The notes under the pieces: model-generated
Told to the model about the DNA's origin: nothing
Seen by the model: the letters and a program-made list of their open reading frames with translations, nothing else
The model's database searches: none
Part shown: piece by piece, positions 1 to 7,168 of the stretch
How positions within the stretch are numbered: position 1 is the stretch's first letter
Layout: every line of letters begins with the position of its first letter
Program-made: the position numbers and the translations under genes
Assembly: GCA_023392575.1 (NCBI GenBank)
Contig: JAEVYV010000348.1
Coordinates: 1 to 11,799 of the forward strand
Origin: Bacteroidota bacterium
GTDB taxonomy: Bacteria > Bacteroidota > Bacteroidia > Chitinophagales > Chitinophagaceae
Reading direction: 5' to 3'
Length of the DNA stretch: 11,799 bases

Positions 1-32
1 AACTTCTATTCTATCCATTGAACTACGGGACC
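1..32 (-). tRNA. tRNA, 5' half, cut by the window edge (probably tRNA-Arg)
   Basis: Read on the minus strand, the gene starts at base 32 with acceptor strand GGTCCCG, then TA, a D stem GTTC pairing with GAAT around the loop AATGGATA, one A, and the anticodon-stem strand GAAGT. The sequence stops just inside the anticodon loop, so the anticodon and 3' half lie outside the window. The shape of the first 31 bases fits a tRNA base for base. The isotype is inferred only: this 5' half resembles Bacteroidota tRNA-Arg genes as I remember them. A promoter-like box lies about 46 bases upstream. Confidence 0.85.
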
Positions 33-77
33 AGTTTCATCTTTAAATATCTTCTTCCCCTGCGCCGGAGAAGGGCA

Positions 78-111
78 CAAAAATAAAGGATCGCCTGCTT
101 ACCCCGCAAAA
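78..111 (-). promoter_or_regulatory. Candidate promoter for the tRNA
   Basis: The minus strand carries TATTTTTG (85 to 78), an exact match to the Bacteroidota -7 consensus TAnnTTTG. TTTTG (111 to 107) lies 21 bases upstream at about the -33 position. Transcription would start near base 71 and run into the tRNA at 32. The match is seen; the function is inferred from the consensus. Confidence 0.55.
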
Positions 112-132
112 CATTTAAGTGAAAAATGTACA

Positions 133-140
133 TTTATTTG
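133..140 (+). promoter_or_regulatory. Weak candidate -7 box for the VOC gene
   Basis: TTTATTTG matches TAnnTTTG at 7 of 8 positions and ends 14 bases before the ATG at 155. An overlapping alternative, TACATTTA at 129-136, also matches 7 of 8. No clear -33 element is seen, so this is only a suggestion. Confidence 0.25.
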
Positions 141-154
141 GTAAATGCTGCTGT

Positions 155-604
155 ATGAAACAAACGCTTGGCTTTTTGCTTTCTTTGCCCCTTTTAATGA
201 TTTCGGCTCAAATGAATGCACAAAAACCTGTTCTCAACCATATTGCGGTATACGTAACCAACCTGCAAAAAAGCACCGTCTTTTACCGGGACGTGATCGG
301 TCTCGACACCATTCCCGAGCCCTTTGGCGATGGCCGTCATGCCTGGTTTTCGGTGGGCTCCAACAGCCATCTGCACATTATCTCCGGCGCTTCGGCGCCC
401 CTGGTGCACGATAAAAACAACCACCTCTGCTTTAACGTGCCCTCCATAGAAGATTTCATCACCCGTCTTACCAAGGCGGGCATTCCTTACGAGGACTGGC
501 TGGGCAAGCCCCAGGCGGTACAGCTGCGGGTAGACGGGGTCAAGCAGATCTATTTCCGGGACCCCGACGGCTATTGGATTGAGGTGAACAATGCCACCAG
601 GTAA
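155..604 (+). CDS. Secreted VOC-superfamily (glyoxalase/dioxygenase-fold) protein
   Basis: A 149-residue protein from the ATG at 155. Residues 1-23 form a signal peptide with a hydrophobic core (LGFLLSLPLLMI) and a likely cut after MNAQ, so it should act outside the cytoplasm. The rest is a single VOC domain with paired beta-alpha-beta-beta-beta modules. The expected metal-ligand pattern is visible: His29 (LNHIAV), His72 or His74 (HLHII), His90 (NHLCF) and Glu143 (DPDGYWIEV). The last motif is typical of glyoxalase I-like and extradiol-dioxygenase-like members. The substrate cannot be read from sequence; export argues against classical cytosolic methylglyoxal detoxification. An in-frame GTG at 119 would add MKNVHLFGKCCC ahead of the signal peptide, so the ATG is preferred. 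The gene stands alone, divergent from the tRNA. Confidence 0.85.
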   Translation: MKQTLGFLLSLPLLMISAQMNAQKPVLNHIAVYVTNLQKSTVFYRDVIGLDTIPEPFGDGRHAWFSVGSNSHLHIISGASAPLVHDKNNHLCFNVPSIEDFITRLTKAGIPYEDWLGKPQAVQLRVDGVKQIYFRDPDGYWIEVNNATR

Positions 605-623
605 CAAGTCAACCGCTGCGGGG

Positions 624-679
624 AACCCCCAACTACAAACTTTAAACTACAAACTATAAACAGTTAACAACTAACTCAA
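624..679. repeat. Period-7 degenerate tandem array (units starting AAC)
   Basis: Eight consecutive 7-base units all begin with AAC: AACCCCC, AACTACA, AACTTTA, AACTACA, AACTATA, AACAGTT, AACAACT, AACTCAA. The middle part is the cleanest: two 14-base copies (631-644 and 645-658) differ at one position. The array lies in the gap between the VOC and TPR genes, 25 bases upstream of the TPR gene's promoter-like box. The function is unknown. Other heptamer arrays occur at 1572-1612 and 8207-8234. Confidence 0.75.
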
Positions 680-704
680 TATAAGCTTATACCCTTTTCC
701 CTCT

Positions 705-712
705 TATCTTTG
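705..712 (+). promoter_or_regulatory. Candidate -7 promoter box for the TPR gene
   Basis: TATCTTTG is an exact match to the Bacteroidota -7 consensus TAnnTTTG and ends 20 bases before the ATG at 733. No clear TTG is found at the -33 position. Transcription would start near base 719. Confidence 0.55.
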
Positions 713-732
713 CAGCCCTTGAATCATTTGTT

Positions 733-1386
733 ATGAAGTTTTACAACTGGCTGATAAAATACCGTCTTTATATAGGGTTGATCATGATTGTGGGCGGGCT
801 TGCGCTGAACCTTACCGTCAGCGGGTTCTGGCCCGTGTTTCCTCTCTATTTGATCGGGGTGATCCTGATTGCCGGGCATTTCTTTTTTGGTCCGCTACGC
901 CTCATTCAGGAGCACATGGAAAGCGGCAATATGGAAGAAGCTGAAAAAGTGATCAACTCCATAAGATACCCCAACCTTTTGTATAAGCCTATCCGCTCGG
1001 TCTATTATACCCTCAAGGGCAATATGGCCATGATGAAACAGGATTTTGCCTCGGCGGAAAAAAACATGAAAAAAGGCCTAGACCTGGGCATGCCCATGAA
1101 GGAAGCCGAAGGCGCCAGCATGCTGCAAATGGGAATGCTGGCCATGCAAAAAAACGATTTGCGGCAGGCTGAAAGCTACATTCGCCAGGCCCTGCGCAAG
1201 GGGCTGCCCGACAAGGAAAACCAGGCGGCGGCCTACCTGCAAATGTGCAGCCTGATGATGAACAAAAGGGAGTTCCGGGCTGCCAAGGATTTTTTCCGCA
1301 AGGCAAAGGCCTTAAAGCCCACCACGCCCCAGATCGTTGACCAGATCAAGCAAATCGAAAAATACATTTCCCGCATACCCGGATAA
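733..1386 (+). CDS. Membrane-anchored tetratricopeptide (TPR) repeat protein
   Basis: A 217-residue protein. The N-terminus holds two predicted membrane helices, about residues 13-31 (YIGLIMIVGGLAL) and 33-52 (WPVFPLYLIGVILIAG), joined by a very short turn, so it is probably a hairpin anchor. From about residue 58 to 205 it is all helical, with degenerate TPR units such as GNMEEAEKVINSI, QDFASAEKNMKKGLDLG, NDLRQAESYIRQALRKG and REFRAAKDFFRKAKALKP. TPR arrays mediate protein-protein contacts; no catalytic motif is present and the partner is unknown. The anchor and short turn suggest that the TPR part faces the cytoplasm (inference). It has its own promoter-like box and a strong terminator, so it is probably monocistronic. 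Two-TM-plus-TPR proteins of this size are common conserved hypotheticals in the phylum. Confidence 0.85.
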   Translation: MKFYNWLIKYRLYIGLIMIVGGLALNLTVSGFWPVFPLYLIGVILIAGHFFFGPLRLIQEHMESGNMEEAEKVINSIRYPNLLYKPIRSVYYTLKGNMAMMKQDFASAEKNMKKGLDLGMPMKEAEGASMLQMGMLAMQKNDLRQAESYIRQALRKGLPDKENQAAAYLQMCSLMMNKREFRAAKDFFRKAKALKPTTPQIVDQIKQIEKYISRIPG

Positions 1387-1442
1387 GACGGAGAATGATG
1401 GGCACCTGCATTTAAATAAGCAATAAACGTCTTTGTTTTTTC

Positions 1443-1470
1443 AATCCCGCTGATGGCGGGATTTTTATTT
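1443..1470 (+). terminator. Rho-independent terminator of the TPR gene
   Basis: An 8-bp perfect stem, AATCCCGC (1443-1450) with GCGGGATT (1456-1463), has loop TGATG and is followed by a T-rich tail (TTTTTATTT, 1462-1470). It lies 57 bases after the TPR stop codon. It also shows that the HAD gene downstream needs its own promoter. Confidence 0.85.
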
Positions 1471-1477
1471 ATGAACC

Positions 1478-1538
1478 CGGCAACAGCACTCCGATCATCG
1501 CCGGTTGCGTCGCACACTTCGGCGTTCCGTATCTTACT
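1478..1538 (+). repeat. Core of a composite upstream element, copy A
   Basis: This stretch aligns with the minus strand of 8245-8306 upstream of metH1. Both contain CGGCA, then ACT and ATCA at matching spacing, the perfect 12-mer GTTGCGTCGCAC (here 1504-1515), then TTC and GTTC at matching spacing. The 12-mer contains the dyad TGCG-T-CGCA. In both copies the core is followed by a heptamer array and then a start codon, in the same orientation. I do not recognise it as a named element. Confidence 0.6.
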
Positions 1539-1571
1539 GTACAAAACATTCTTCTTACCTTACAAAATTTC

Positions 1572-1612
1572 CAGACATCAGACATCAGACATCAGACATC
1601 AGACATCAGACA
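1572..1612 (+). repeat. Heptanucleotide tandem repeat (CAGACAT) x5 plus partial
   Basis: Five perfect head-to-tail copies of CAGACAT (1572-1606) are followed by CAGACA (1607-1612). The array ends 17 bases before the HAD start codon, so it lies in that gene's 5' untranslated region or overlaps its promoter. Copy-number change by slippage would alter leader length without touching the reading frame. Confidence 0.95.
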
Positions 1613-1629
1613 AGAAACCTGCAACAACC

Positions 1630-2238
1630 ATGAATATTCAAGCCATCATTTTCGACCTGGGCGGAGTGCTCATCGACTGGAACCCGGCCTATCTCTTTGA
1701 CAAACTGTTTGATGATGCAGAAAAGAAAAAACATTTTCTGGAAAACATCTGCTCACCTGATTGGAACGAAGAACAGGACGCCGGCCGCTCGATAAAAGAA
1801 GCAACCGAAACCCTGGTGGCCCAACACCCCGAATGGAAAGAGTACATTGAGGCTTACTACGACCGCTGGACCGAAATGCTGGGCGGCCCCATTCACGACA
1901 CCGTGGAGATCTTCAGGCAACTAAAACAAACCGGCAGGTACCAGTTGTATGCCCTTACCAATTGGAGTGGCGAGTTGTTTCCGGTAGCCCTGGGGCTTTA
2001 TGAATTCCTGCACTGGTTTGATGGCCGGGTGGTGAGCGGGGACGAGAAGATGCGCAAGCCTTTCCCAGAGTTTTACCAGCTCACCCTGGACCGCTTTCAG
2101 TTAAAAGCCGCAAACACCTTGTTCATTGACGACAACCTGCGCAATATTAAGGCCGCCGAAAAACTGGGCATCCAATGCATTCTCTTTGAAAGTCCCGAAC
2201 AATTAAAAAAAGATTTGCAGGCGCGGGGTATTTTATAA
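1630..2238 (+). CDS. HAD-superfamily phosphatase, YihX-like
   Basis: A 202-residue protein with all four haloacid-dehalogenase motifs: I, nucleophile Asp9 in IIFDLGGVLIDWNP; II, Thr110 in LTNWS; III, Lys143 in MRKPFPEFY; IV, Asp167-Asp168 in FIDDNLRNI. A helical cap lies between motif I and residue ~90, as in subfamily IA enzymes. The position two after the nucleophile is Gly11, not the usual acid/base Asp. This also occurs in the YihX group, which hydrolyses alpha-glucose-1-phosphate, so activity is still plausible. The substrate is not known here. The frame is open upstream to 1453, but that extension runs through a terminator, a repeat core and a heptamer array. ATG 1630, directly before motif I, is the sensible start. 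RDD and serine hydrolase genes follow at 36 and 44 bases, suggesting one transcript. Confidence 0.88.
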   Translation: MNIQAIIFDLGGVLIDWNPAYLFDKLFDDAEKKKHFLENICSPDWNEEQDAGRSIKEATETLVAQHPEWKEYIEAYYDRWTEMLGGPIHDTVEIFRQLKQTGRYQLYALTNWSGELFPVALGLYEFLHWFDGRVVSGDEKMRKPFPEFYQLTLDRFQLKAANTLFIDDNLRNIKAAEKLGIQCILFESPEQLKKDLQARGIL

Positions 2239-2274
2239 TTAAAAGGGAAAGCCTATTTTACTAAAAAATACCAC

Positions 2275-2775
2275 ATGCTTACCACTGAAACGACTGCCGA
2301 ACAACCGGAACAGCACCTGTTTACCGAACAGGATCAGTTTCATTACACAGAAGCCTCAACCGGCCAGCGCTTCCTCAATTACCTCGTTGATGCCCTGCTG
2401 ATGCAATACGGCCTGAGCTTTGCCACGGGCTATGTGCTGGCCCGCATCGTGGTTGCCATTTCTCCGGAAACCGCCTACGAATGGTTTGTCACCCGCAGCG
2501 AAAGCCTGGACGTTATCGCCTCTTATTATCTGCTGGCCATCATAAACTATTTGATCTATTATACATTTTGCGAGAAATTGTTCAAAGGATACACTCTGGG
2601 CAAATTGATCACCGGCACCCGGGCCATTAGAACCGATGGCAGCGAACTTACCGGGAAAGATGCCTTTTTGAGAAGCTTGTCCCGATTGGTTCCCTTTGAA
2701 GCCTTTAGCATTTGGTTTGGCAACGGCCTGTGGCACGACAGCTGGACCAAAACCATGGTGGTGAAGGCCAGATAG
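2275..2775 (+). CDS. RDD family integral membrane protein
   Basis: A 166-residue protein with the RDD-domain layout. A hydrophilic N-tail of about 28 residues is followed by GQRFLNYLVDALL, with the conserved Arg32 and Asp39 at the start of the first membrane segment (about 34-62). A second membrane helix spans about 78-99 (VIASYYLLAIINYLIYYTF). Then comes the characteristic LGKLITGTRAIRTDG (108-122) and the closing RSLSRLVPFEAF...WHD..TKTMVV. RDD proteins are inner-membrane proteins of mostly unknown role; a few act in transport or ion antiport. No specific function can be assigned. It lies 36 bases after the HAD gene and 44 before the serine hydrolase, with no terminator between, so it is probably co-transcribed. 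Confidence 0.88.
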   Translation: MLTTETTAEQPEQHLFTEQDQFHYTEASTGQRFLNYLVDALLMQYGLSFATGYVLARIVVAISPETAYEWFVTRSESLDVIASYYLLAIINYLIYYTFCEKLFKGYTLGKLITGTRAIRTDGSELTGKDAFLRSLSRLVPFEAFSIWFGNGLWHDSWTKTMVVKAR

Positions 2776-2819
2776 GCGGGGAGCAAAATTTTTATCTCAT
2801 TTGCAGCGTTCTTGACCTT

Positions 2820-4007
2820 ATGCGGTTGATTGTTTTTTTATTCCTGGCTTTTGGTTGTTCTTCCTGTTACCTGCTTCGGGCCTATAAGGTGCGGAACTTT
2901 CAGTTAACCGACCACCAGCGCATGCCCTCGGTTTCCATAGAAGGTTCAAACCAACCCTATTGCTTTCAGGAGGACGCCGGAAACGAACGCTATGCAGCCC
3001 TTCGAAATTACCTGGACAGCACTTTGCCGCAGTCAAAAACGGCGGCCTTCCTGGTCATTAAAAACGACAGCATCATTTACGAAAACTATTTCAATGGTTT
3101 TACCCAAGCCTCCCTGCTGCCGTCTTTTTCGGTGGCCAAGTCGGTGGTAGCCACCCTGGTGGCCGTTGCTGTGCACGAAGGCAGGATCCGATCGCTGCAA
3201 GAACCCATAACGGCCTACCTGCCCGAGCTGCAGAAAAAAGACAACCGGTTTTCCAAAATTACCATTCAACACCTGCTGGACATGAAAAGCGGACTGGCGT
3301 TCAACGAGGGCAGCTACGGACTAAAAGACGATGCCATCAAACTGGCATTCCGGCCCAACCTGGTAAAACATGCCCTCAAAGTAAAAATTGAGAAAGAACC
3401 CGGCGGTGAATTCAATTACCAAAGCATCAATACCGAACTGCTGGCCCTGATTGTGGAAAGGGCCGTGGGCAAAAAGATTTCGGCCTACCTGCAGGAAAAA
3501 ATCTGGAAACCCTTGGGGGCAGAATATGCGGCCACCTGGAATGTGGACAGCAAATAGCACCGGCAGGAAATTGGCTTTGCAGGATTGAACGCCACGGCCA
3601 GGGACTTTGCCAAACTGGGCTGGCTTTACTTAAAAGAGGGATTATGGAGGGAGGAGCAAATCCTGGACTCCGGCTGGGTGCAAACCGTGAACAATGCCGA
3701 CAGCATGGCTAAGGCAAGGGGTTACAAAAACCAGTGGTGGAGCAATTTGAACTATGAATATTTCTCCGACTCGTTGGCTGCCGCCCGGTTCAAGCACCAA
3801 ACACCTTACACCGCCTCCATCAGAAAAACATCCAGGGGCTATCGGGTAGGATACAGAACGGATGCCTTTAACGCAGCCGGCATTCTGAACCAATACATTT
3901 ATATCAACCCCCGGAACAATGTCGTGATTGTCCGGTTGGGCCGGTTTTGGTATCACCCCCATCTGTACGCCGAACAATTTATCTATGAGCTGGGGCAGCG
4001 CATTTGA
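2820..4007 (+). pseudogene. Serine hydrolase (beta-lactamase/penicillin-binding fold) with in-frame TAG
   Basis: An ATG at 2820 begins a lipoprotein-like signal (hydrophobic run, then GCSSC at residues 12-16) and a class C beta-lactamase-fold domain. Catalytic Ser104-Val-Ala-Lys107 lies in PSFSVAKSVV, and the second motif Tyr200-Gln-Ser202 is in NYQSINTE. Reading stops at TAG, 3555-3557 (codon 246), right after WNVDSK. The same frame then continues without gaps for 149 more codons to 4007 with the expected C-terminal half: LNATARDFAKLGWLYL, then FNAAGILNQYIYINP and NNVVIVRLG. Homologues run through this junction uninterrupted, so the TAG is most simply a recent nonsense mutation or a sequencing error. 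The rest looks intact, with no frameshift. The upstream fragment lacks the C-terminal strands of the fold and should be inactive. The substrate of intact relatives is uncertain (esterase or peptidase-like). Confidence 0.8.
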
Positions 4008-6713
4008 TCATTCCAAAACCGGACGCAACCATTTTTCGGCTTCTTCTACCGACATGCCTTTGCGCCTCGCATAGTCTTCCAACTGATCCCGGCCAATTTT
4101 ACCCAGGCCAAAATAATGGCTTTGGGGATGAGCAAAGTACCAGCCGCACACCGATGCCGGCGGATCCATGGCCAGGCTTTCTGTTAATTCAATACCGATG
4201 TTTTCTGTAGCCTTGAGCAGGGAAAACAGTTTCCATTTTTCGGTATGATCGGGGCAGGCCGGGTAACCCGGTGCCGGGCGAATGCCTTTGTATTGTTCTT
4301 TGATCAACTCTTCATTCGTCAACGCTTCGTCTTTTGCATAGCCCCAGTATTCCTTTCGTACCTGCGCATGCAAACATTCGGCAAACGCTTCCACAAAACG
4401 GTCGGCTAATATTTGCACCATGATCTTGTTGAACTCATCATGCTCGGCGGCAAAGCGGTCAATATGCTGGCGGGCGCCTTTAATGGTTACCGCAAAGGCA
4501 CCCATAAAATCATTACCGTTGGGAGAAACAAAATCGCTTAAGGAATAACTGGGTTGTCCGGCTGCTTTTTTGCTTTGTTGCCGCAGCGACTCCAGATGCA
4601 CTTCACCGCTATCGGTTTGCAGGGTGATGGTATCGCGGTTATTGGATGTAGCTGGCCAAAAACCAATAACGCCATCTGCACTGAACCATTTTTCCGCCAC
4701 AATTTTTTCTACCAGTTTTTGGGCATCGTTGTACAAACGGGTGGCTTCTTTTCCATATGCCTGATCGCTCAATACAGCAGGAAAGTGGCCCGGCATTTCC
4801 CAGCCAATAAAGAACGGTCCCCAGTCAATGTATTTTGCAATGGTTGCCAGATCAAAATCTTTTAAAACTTTTAACCCTTCAGCCGCTGGCTTTACAGGCT
4901 GATAATTGTTCCAATCAATAGTTTCTTTTAGTGTAACCGCTTCTTCATAAGGAATCAATACTTTGTGCTTCTGCTTGTTCAAAAACTGATGGCGCAGTTT
5001 GCCATATTCCTCTTCTGTTTGCTGCAGAAAACTATCCTTCCCTTCCTTGTTTAGCAGATTACTCACTACCGTTACGCTTCGCGATGCATCCAATACATGC
5101 ACCACTCCGTTATCGTATTCAGGGGCAATGCGAACGGCCGTGTGTGTGCGGGAAGTGGTGGCGCCTCCAATCAAAAGAGGCTGCGTCATGTTACGACGTT
5201 TCATTTCACGGGCCACATGCACCATCTCGTCCAGGGAAGGCGTGATCAATCCGCTTAAGCCAATGATGTCTGCATTTTCTTTGATGGCTGTTTCTAAAAT
5301 TTTATCGGCCGGCACCATCACGCCCAAATCAATGACATCATAGCCGTTACATCCCAACACGACACCTACAATATTTTTCCCAATGTCATGCACATCCCCC
5401 TTTACCGTGGCCATCAACACTCTGGCAGCACCTGCGGTTTCTTCTGCCCGGGTGCCAGCGGCTGCGTGTGCCTTTAATCTTTCTTCTTTTTCCGCTTCGA
5501 TGTAGGGTGTTAAAATCGCCACCGATTTTTTCATGACCCTTGCGCTTTTCACCACCTGCGGCAAAAACATTTTACCGCTGCCAAACAGGTCACCCACCAC
5601 ATCCATCCCCGCCATTAACGGACCTTCAATCACATCCAGCGGCTTGGGATATTTCAGCCTTGCTTCTTCTGTGTCCTGGTCAATATAATCGGTGATGCCG
5701 TTTACCAGCGCATGTTTTAAGCGTTCTTCTACCGAACCATTTCTCCAGGCTTCGTCTTTTACATCACCTTCCTTTCCTTTTGCCTTTACCGATTCGGCAA
5801 ACGTTACCAATCTTTCTGTTGCATCGGGCCGGCGGTTTAAGATCACATCTTCGCACAACTCTTTTAACTGCGGCTCTATTTCATCGTACACCACCAACTG
5901 GCCGGCATTCACAATGCCCATGTCCATGCCTGCTTTGATGGCGTGGTATAAAAACACAGCATGAATGGCTTCCCGTACATGGTCGTTGCCCCGAAAGGAA
6001 AAGGACACATTGCTTACCCCGCCACTTACTTTCACCAGCGGCATTTTTTGCTTGATGATCTTGGTAGCTTCAATGAAATCTACTGCATAATTGTTGTGTT
6101 CTTCAATGCCCGTAGCGATGGCAAAAATGTTAGGATCGAAAATAATATCCTGAGGTTCGAAGCCCACGACTTCGGTGAGGATCTTATAGGCTTTTTCACA
6201 AATAGAAACCCTTCTTTCCAAGGTATCCGCCTGCCCCTGTTCATCAAACGCCATTACGACCACCGCAGCGCCATACGCCTGGCAAATGAAGGCCTGCTCA
6301 ATGAACTTGTCCACCCCTTCTTTCATAGAAATGGAATTGACCACACATTTCCCCTGCACGCATTTTAATCCCGCTTCAATGATCTCAAACTTCGAAGAGT
6401 CGATCATGATGGGAATTTTGGCAATATCGGGTTCGGCTTGTAAAAGGTTGAGGAACGTGGTCATGGCTTTTACCCCGTCCAGCAGGGCATCATCCATGTT
6501 CACGTCTAAAATCTGGGCGCCGTTTTCCACCTGCTGCCGGGCTACACTCAGCGCCTCTTCGTATTTGTTTTCCCGAACAAGCCGTGCAAATTTTTTAGAC
6601 CCCGTTACGTTGGTGCGTTCACCAACGTTCACAAAATTGGATTCGGGGCGAATGGTTAATGGCTCCAGGCCGGAAAGCTTTAGGTATGGTTTGATTACAG
6701 TTTGTTCACTCAT
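4008..6713 (-). CDS. metH: Methionine synthase, folate/B12/activation subunit (split MetH)
   Basis: A 901-residue protein carrying the three C-terminal modules of cobalamin-dependent methionine synthase, which moves the methyl group of 5-methyltetrahydrofolate to homocysteine in the cytoplasm. Residues 20-270 are the pterin-binding barrel (NVGERTNVTGSKKF; MIDSSKFEIIEAGLKCVQGK). Residues 325-415 are the helical B12 cap and 430-560 the B12-binding Rossmann domain, with the cobalt-ligand motif DVHDIG (Asp440, His442, Gly445) and IGGATTSRTHTAVRI. Residues 600-901 are the S-adenosylmethionine reactivation domain, with WEMPGHFP and RPAPGYPACPDH (from 812). The zinc/homocysteine module is absent and encoded separately by metH1 at 7177-8193; such splitting is common in Bacteroidota. 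The stop abuts the convergent hydrolase stop with no spacer. It is probably co-transcribed with the genes upstream. Confidence 0.97.
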   Translation of the reverse strand: MSEQTVIKPYLKLSGLEPLTIRPESNFVNVGERTNVTGSKKFARLVRENKYEEALSVARQQVENGAQILDVNMDDALLDGVKAMTTFLNLLQAEPDIAKIPIMIDSSKFEIIEAGLKCVQGKCVVNSISMKEGVDKFIEQAFICQAYGAAVVVMAFDEQGQADTLERRVSICEKAYKILTEVVGFEPQDIIFDPNIFAIATGIEEHNNYAVDFIEATKIIKQKMPLVKVSGGVSNVSFSFRGNDHVREAIHAVFLYHAIKAGMDMGIVNAGQLVVYDEIEPQLKELCEDVILNRRPDATERLVTFAESVKAKGKEGDVKDEAWRNGSVEERLKHALVNGITDYIDQDTEEARLKYPKPLDVIEGPLMAGMDVVGDLFGSGKMFLPQVVKSARVMKKSVAILTPYIEAEKEERLKAHAAAGTRAEETAGAARVLMATVKGDVHDIGKNIVGVVLGCNGYDVIDLGVMVPADKILETAIKENADIIGLSGLITPSLDEMVHVAREMKRRNMTQPLLIGGATTSRTHTAVRIAPEYDNGVVHVLDASRSVTVVSNLLNKEGKDSFLQQTEEEYGKLRHQFLNKQKHKVLIPYEEAVTLKETIDWNNYQPVKPAAEGLKVLKDFDLATIAKYIDWGPFFIGWEMPGHFPAVLSDQAYGKEATRLYNDAQKLVEKIVAEKWFSADGVIGFWPATSNNRDTITLQTDSGEVHLESLRQQSKKAAGQPSYSLSDFVSPNGNDFMGAFAVTIKGARQHIDRFAAEHDEFNKIMVQILADRFVEAFAECLHAQVRKEYWGYAKDEALTNEELIKEQYKGIRPAPGYPACPDHTEKWKLFSLLKATENIGIELTESLAMDPPASVCGWYFAHPQSHYFGLGKIGRDQLEDYARRKGMSVEEAEKWLRPVLE

Positions 6714-6723
6714 GATCTTCTTT

Positions 6724-6751
6724 TTGAACCACTAAGGCACCAAGGCACAAA
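6724..6751. repeat. Left arm of inverted repeat flanking the GxxExxY gene
   Basis: The arm begins TTGAACCAC and continues as period-8 units CACTAAGG (6730-6737), CACCAAGG (6738-6745) and CACAAATG (6746-6753). Compared with the reverse complement of 7169-7196 it matches at 23 of 28 positions. It lies 10 bases upstream of the metH2 start codon. Confidence 0.85.
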
Positions 6752-6764
6752 TGTGCACTAATAT

Positions 6765-7154
6765 TTATAAAATGATTCGTTTAATTCCGTTTTTAATTAG
6801 CGGCACATGAAAATTGATAAGAAAGCCAAGCCGTTTATTGCTCAACTTTAAATAGCTCATTAATTGGGCTTCCCATACGGGATGATAATTCTCCTGTGCT
6901 TTTAATTCAATAATAATTTCATTGTCTACCATAATATCTATTCGCAGGCCATCGCTTATAATCAGTCCGCCATATACAATTTCTACACTTTGCTGCTTGG
7001 AGAAACTTATGCTTCGTTGAGACAGTTCGTAACAAAAACATTTTTCATACACACTTTCCAGTAAACCAGGGCCCAGCTCTTTATGAATTTTAAACGCAAT
7101 GTCCACTACCTCCTTTGCTAACAACTCCGTTTTTACTGATAGTGTATTGAACAT
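6765..7154 (-). CDS. GxxExxY protein, PD-(D/E)XK nuclease-like
   Basis: A 129-residue protein. The family signature Gly30-Leu-Leu-Glu33-Ser-Val-Tyr36 follows the typical helix VVDIAFKIHKELGP. The second half holds a PD-(D/E)XK-like core: Asp73 in LRIDIMVDN, Glu83-Leu-Lys85 in IIIELKA, and Gln97 in EAQLMSYLKL. It ends FLINFHVPLIKNGIKRIIL, as family members do, and is near the usual ~125 residues, so it looks intact. The family is placed in the PD-(D/E)XK nuclease clan; no physiological role is established to my knowledge. The frame is open up to 7208, but that extension runs through the repeat arm and the end of metH1, so ATG 7154 is chosen. There is no promoter-like box of its own; it probably rides on the metH1 transcript. 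It is unrelated to methionine synthesis by sequence. Confidence 0.9.
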   Translation of the reverse strand: MFNTLSVKTELLAKEVVDIAFKIHKELGPGLLESVYEKCFCYELSQRSISFSKQQSVEIVYGGLIISDGLRIDIMVDNEIIIELKAQENYHPVWEAQLMSYLKLSNKRLGFLINFHVPLIKNGIKRIIL

Positions 7155-7168
7155 AAGTTTTGTGTTGC

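Noticed and set aside
119..154. GTG start for the VOC protein
   Set aside because: It would place a cysteine-rich 12-residue stretch ahead of a normal signal peptide; ATG 155 is a better start.
620..629. GGGGAACCCC hairpin as terminator of the VOC gene
   Set aside because: Four base pairs with a 2-base loop cannot fold stably, and no T-tract follows.
1572..1612. CRISPR array
   Set aside because: The unit is 7 bases with no spacers and no cas genes nearby; it is a simple tandem repeat.
1453..1629. In-frame upstream extension of the HAD protein by 59 residues
   Set aside because: It would translate part of the TPR terminator hairpin, the repeat core and the CAGACAT array. The conserved domain begins at residue 4 from ATG 1630.
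2712..2819. Upstream start of the serine hydrolase overlapping the RDD gene
   Set aside because: The extra sequence lacks family similarity and would bury the lipoprotein signal that begins at ATG 2820.
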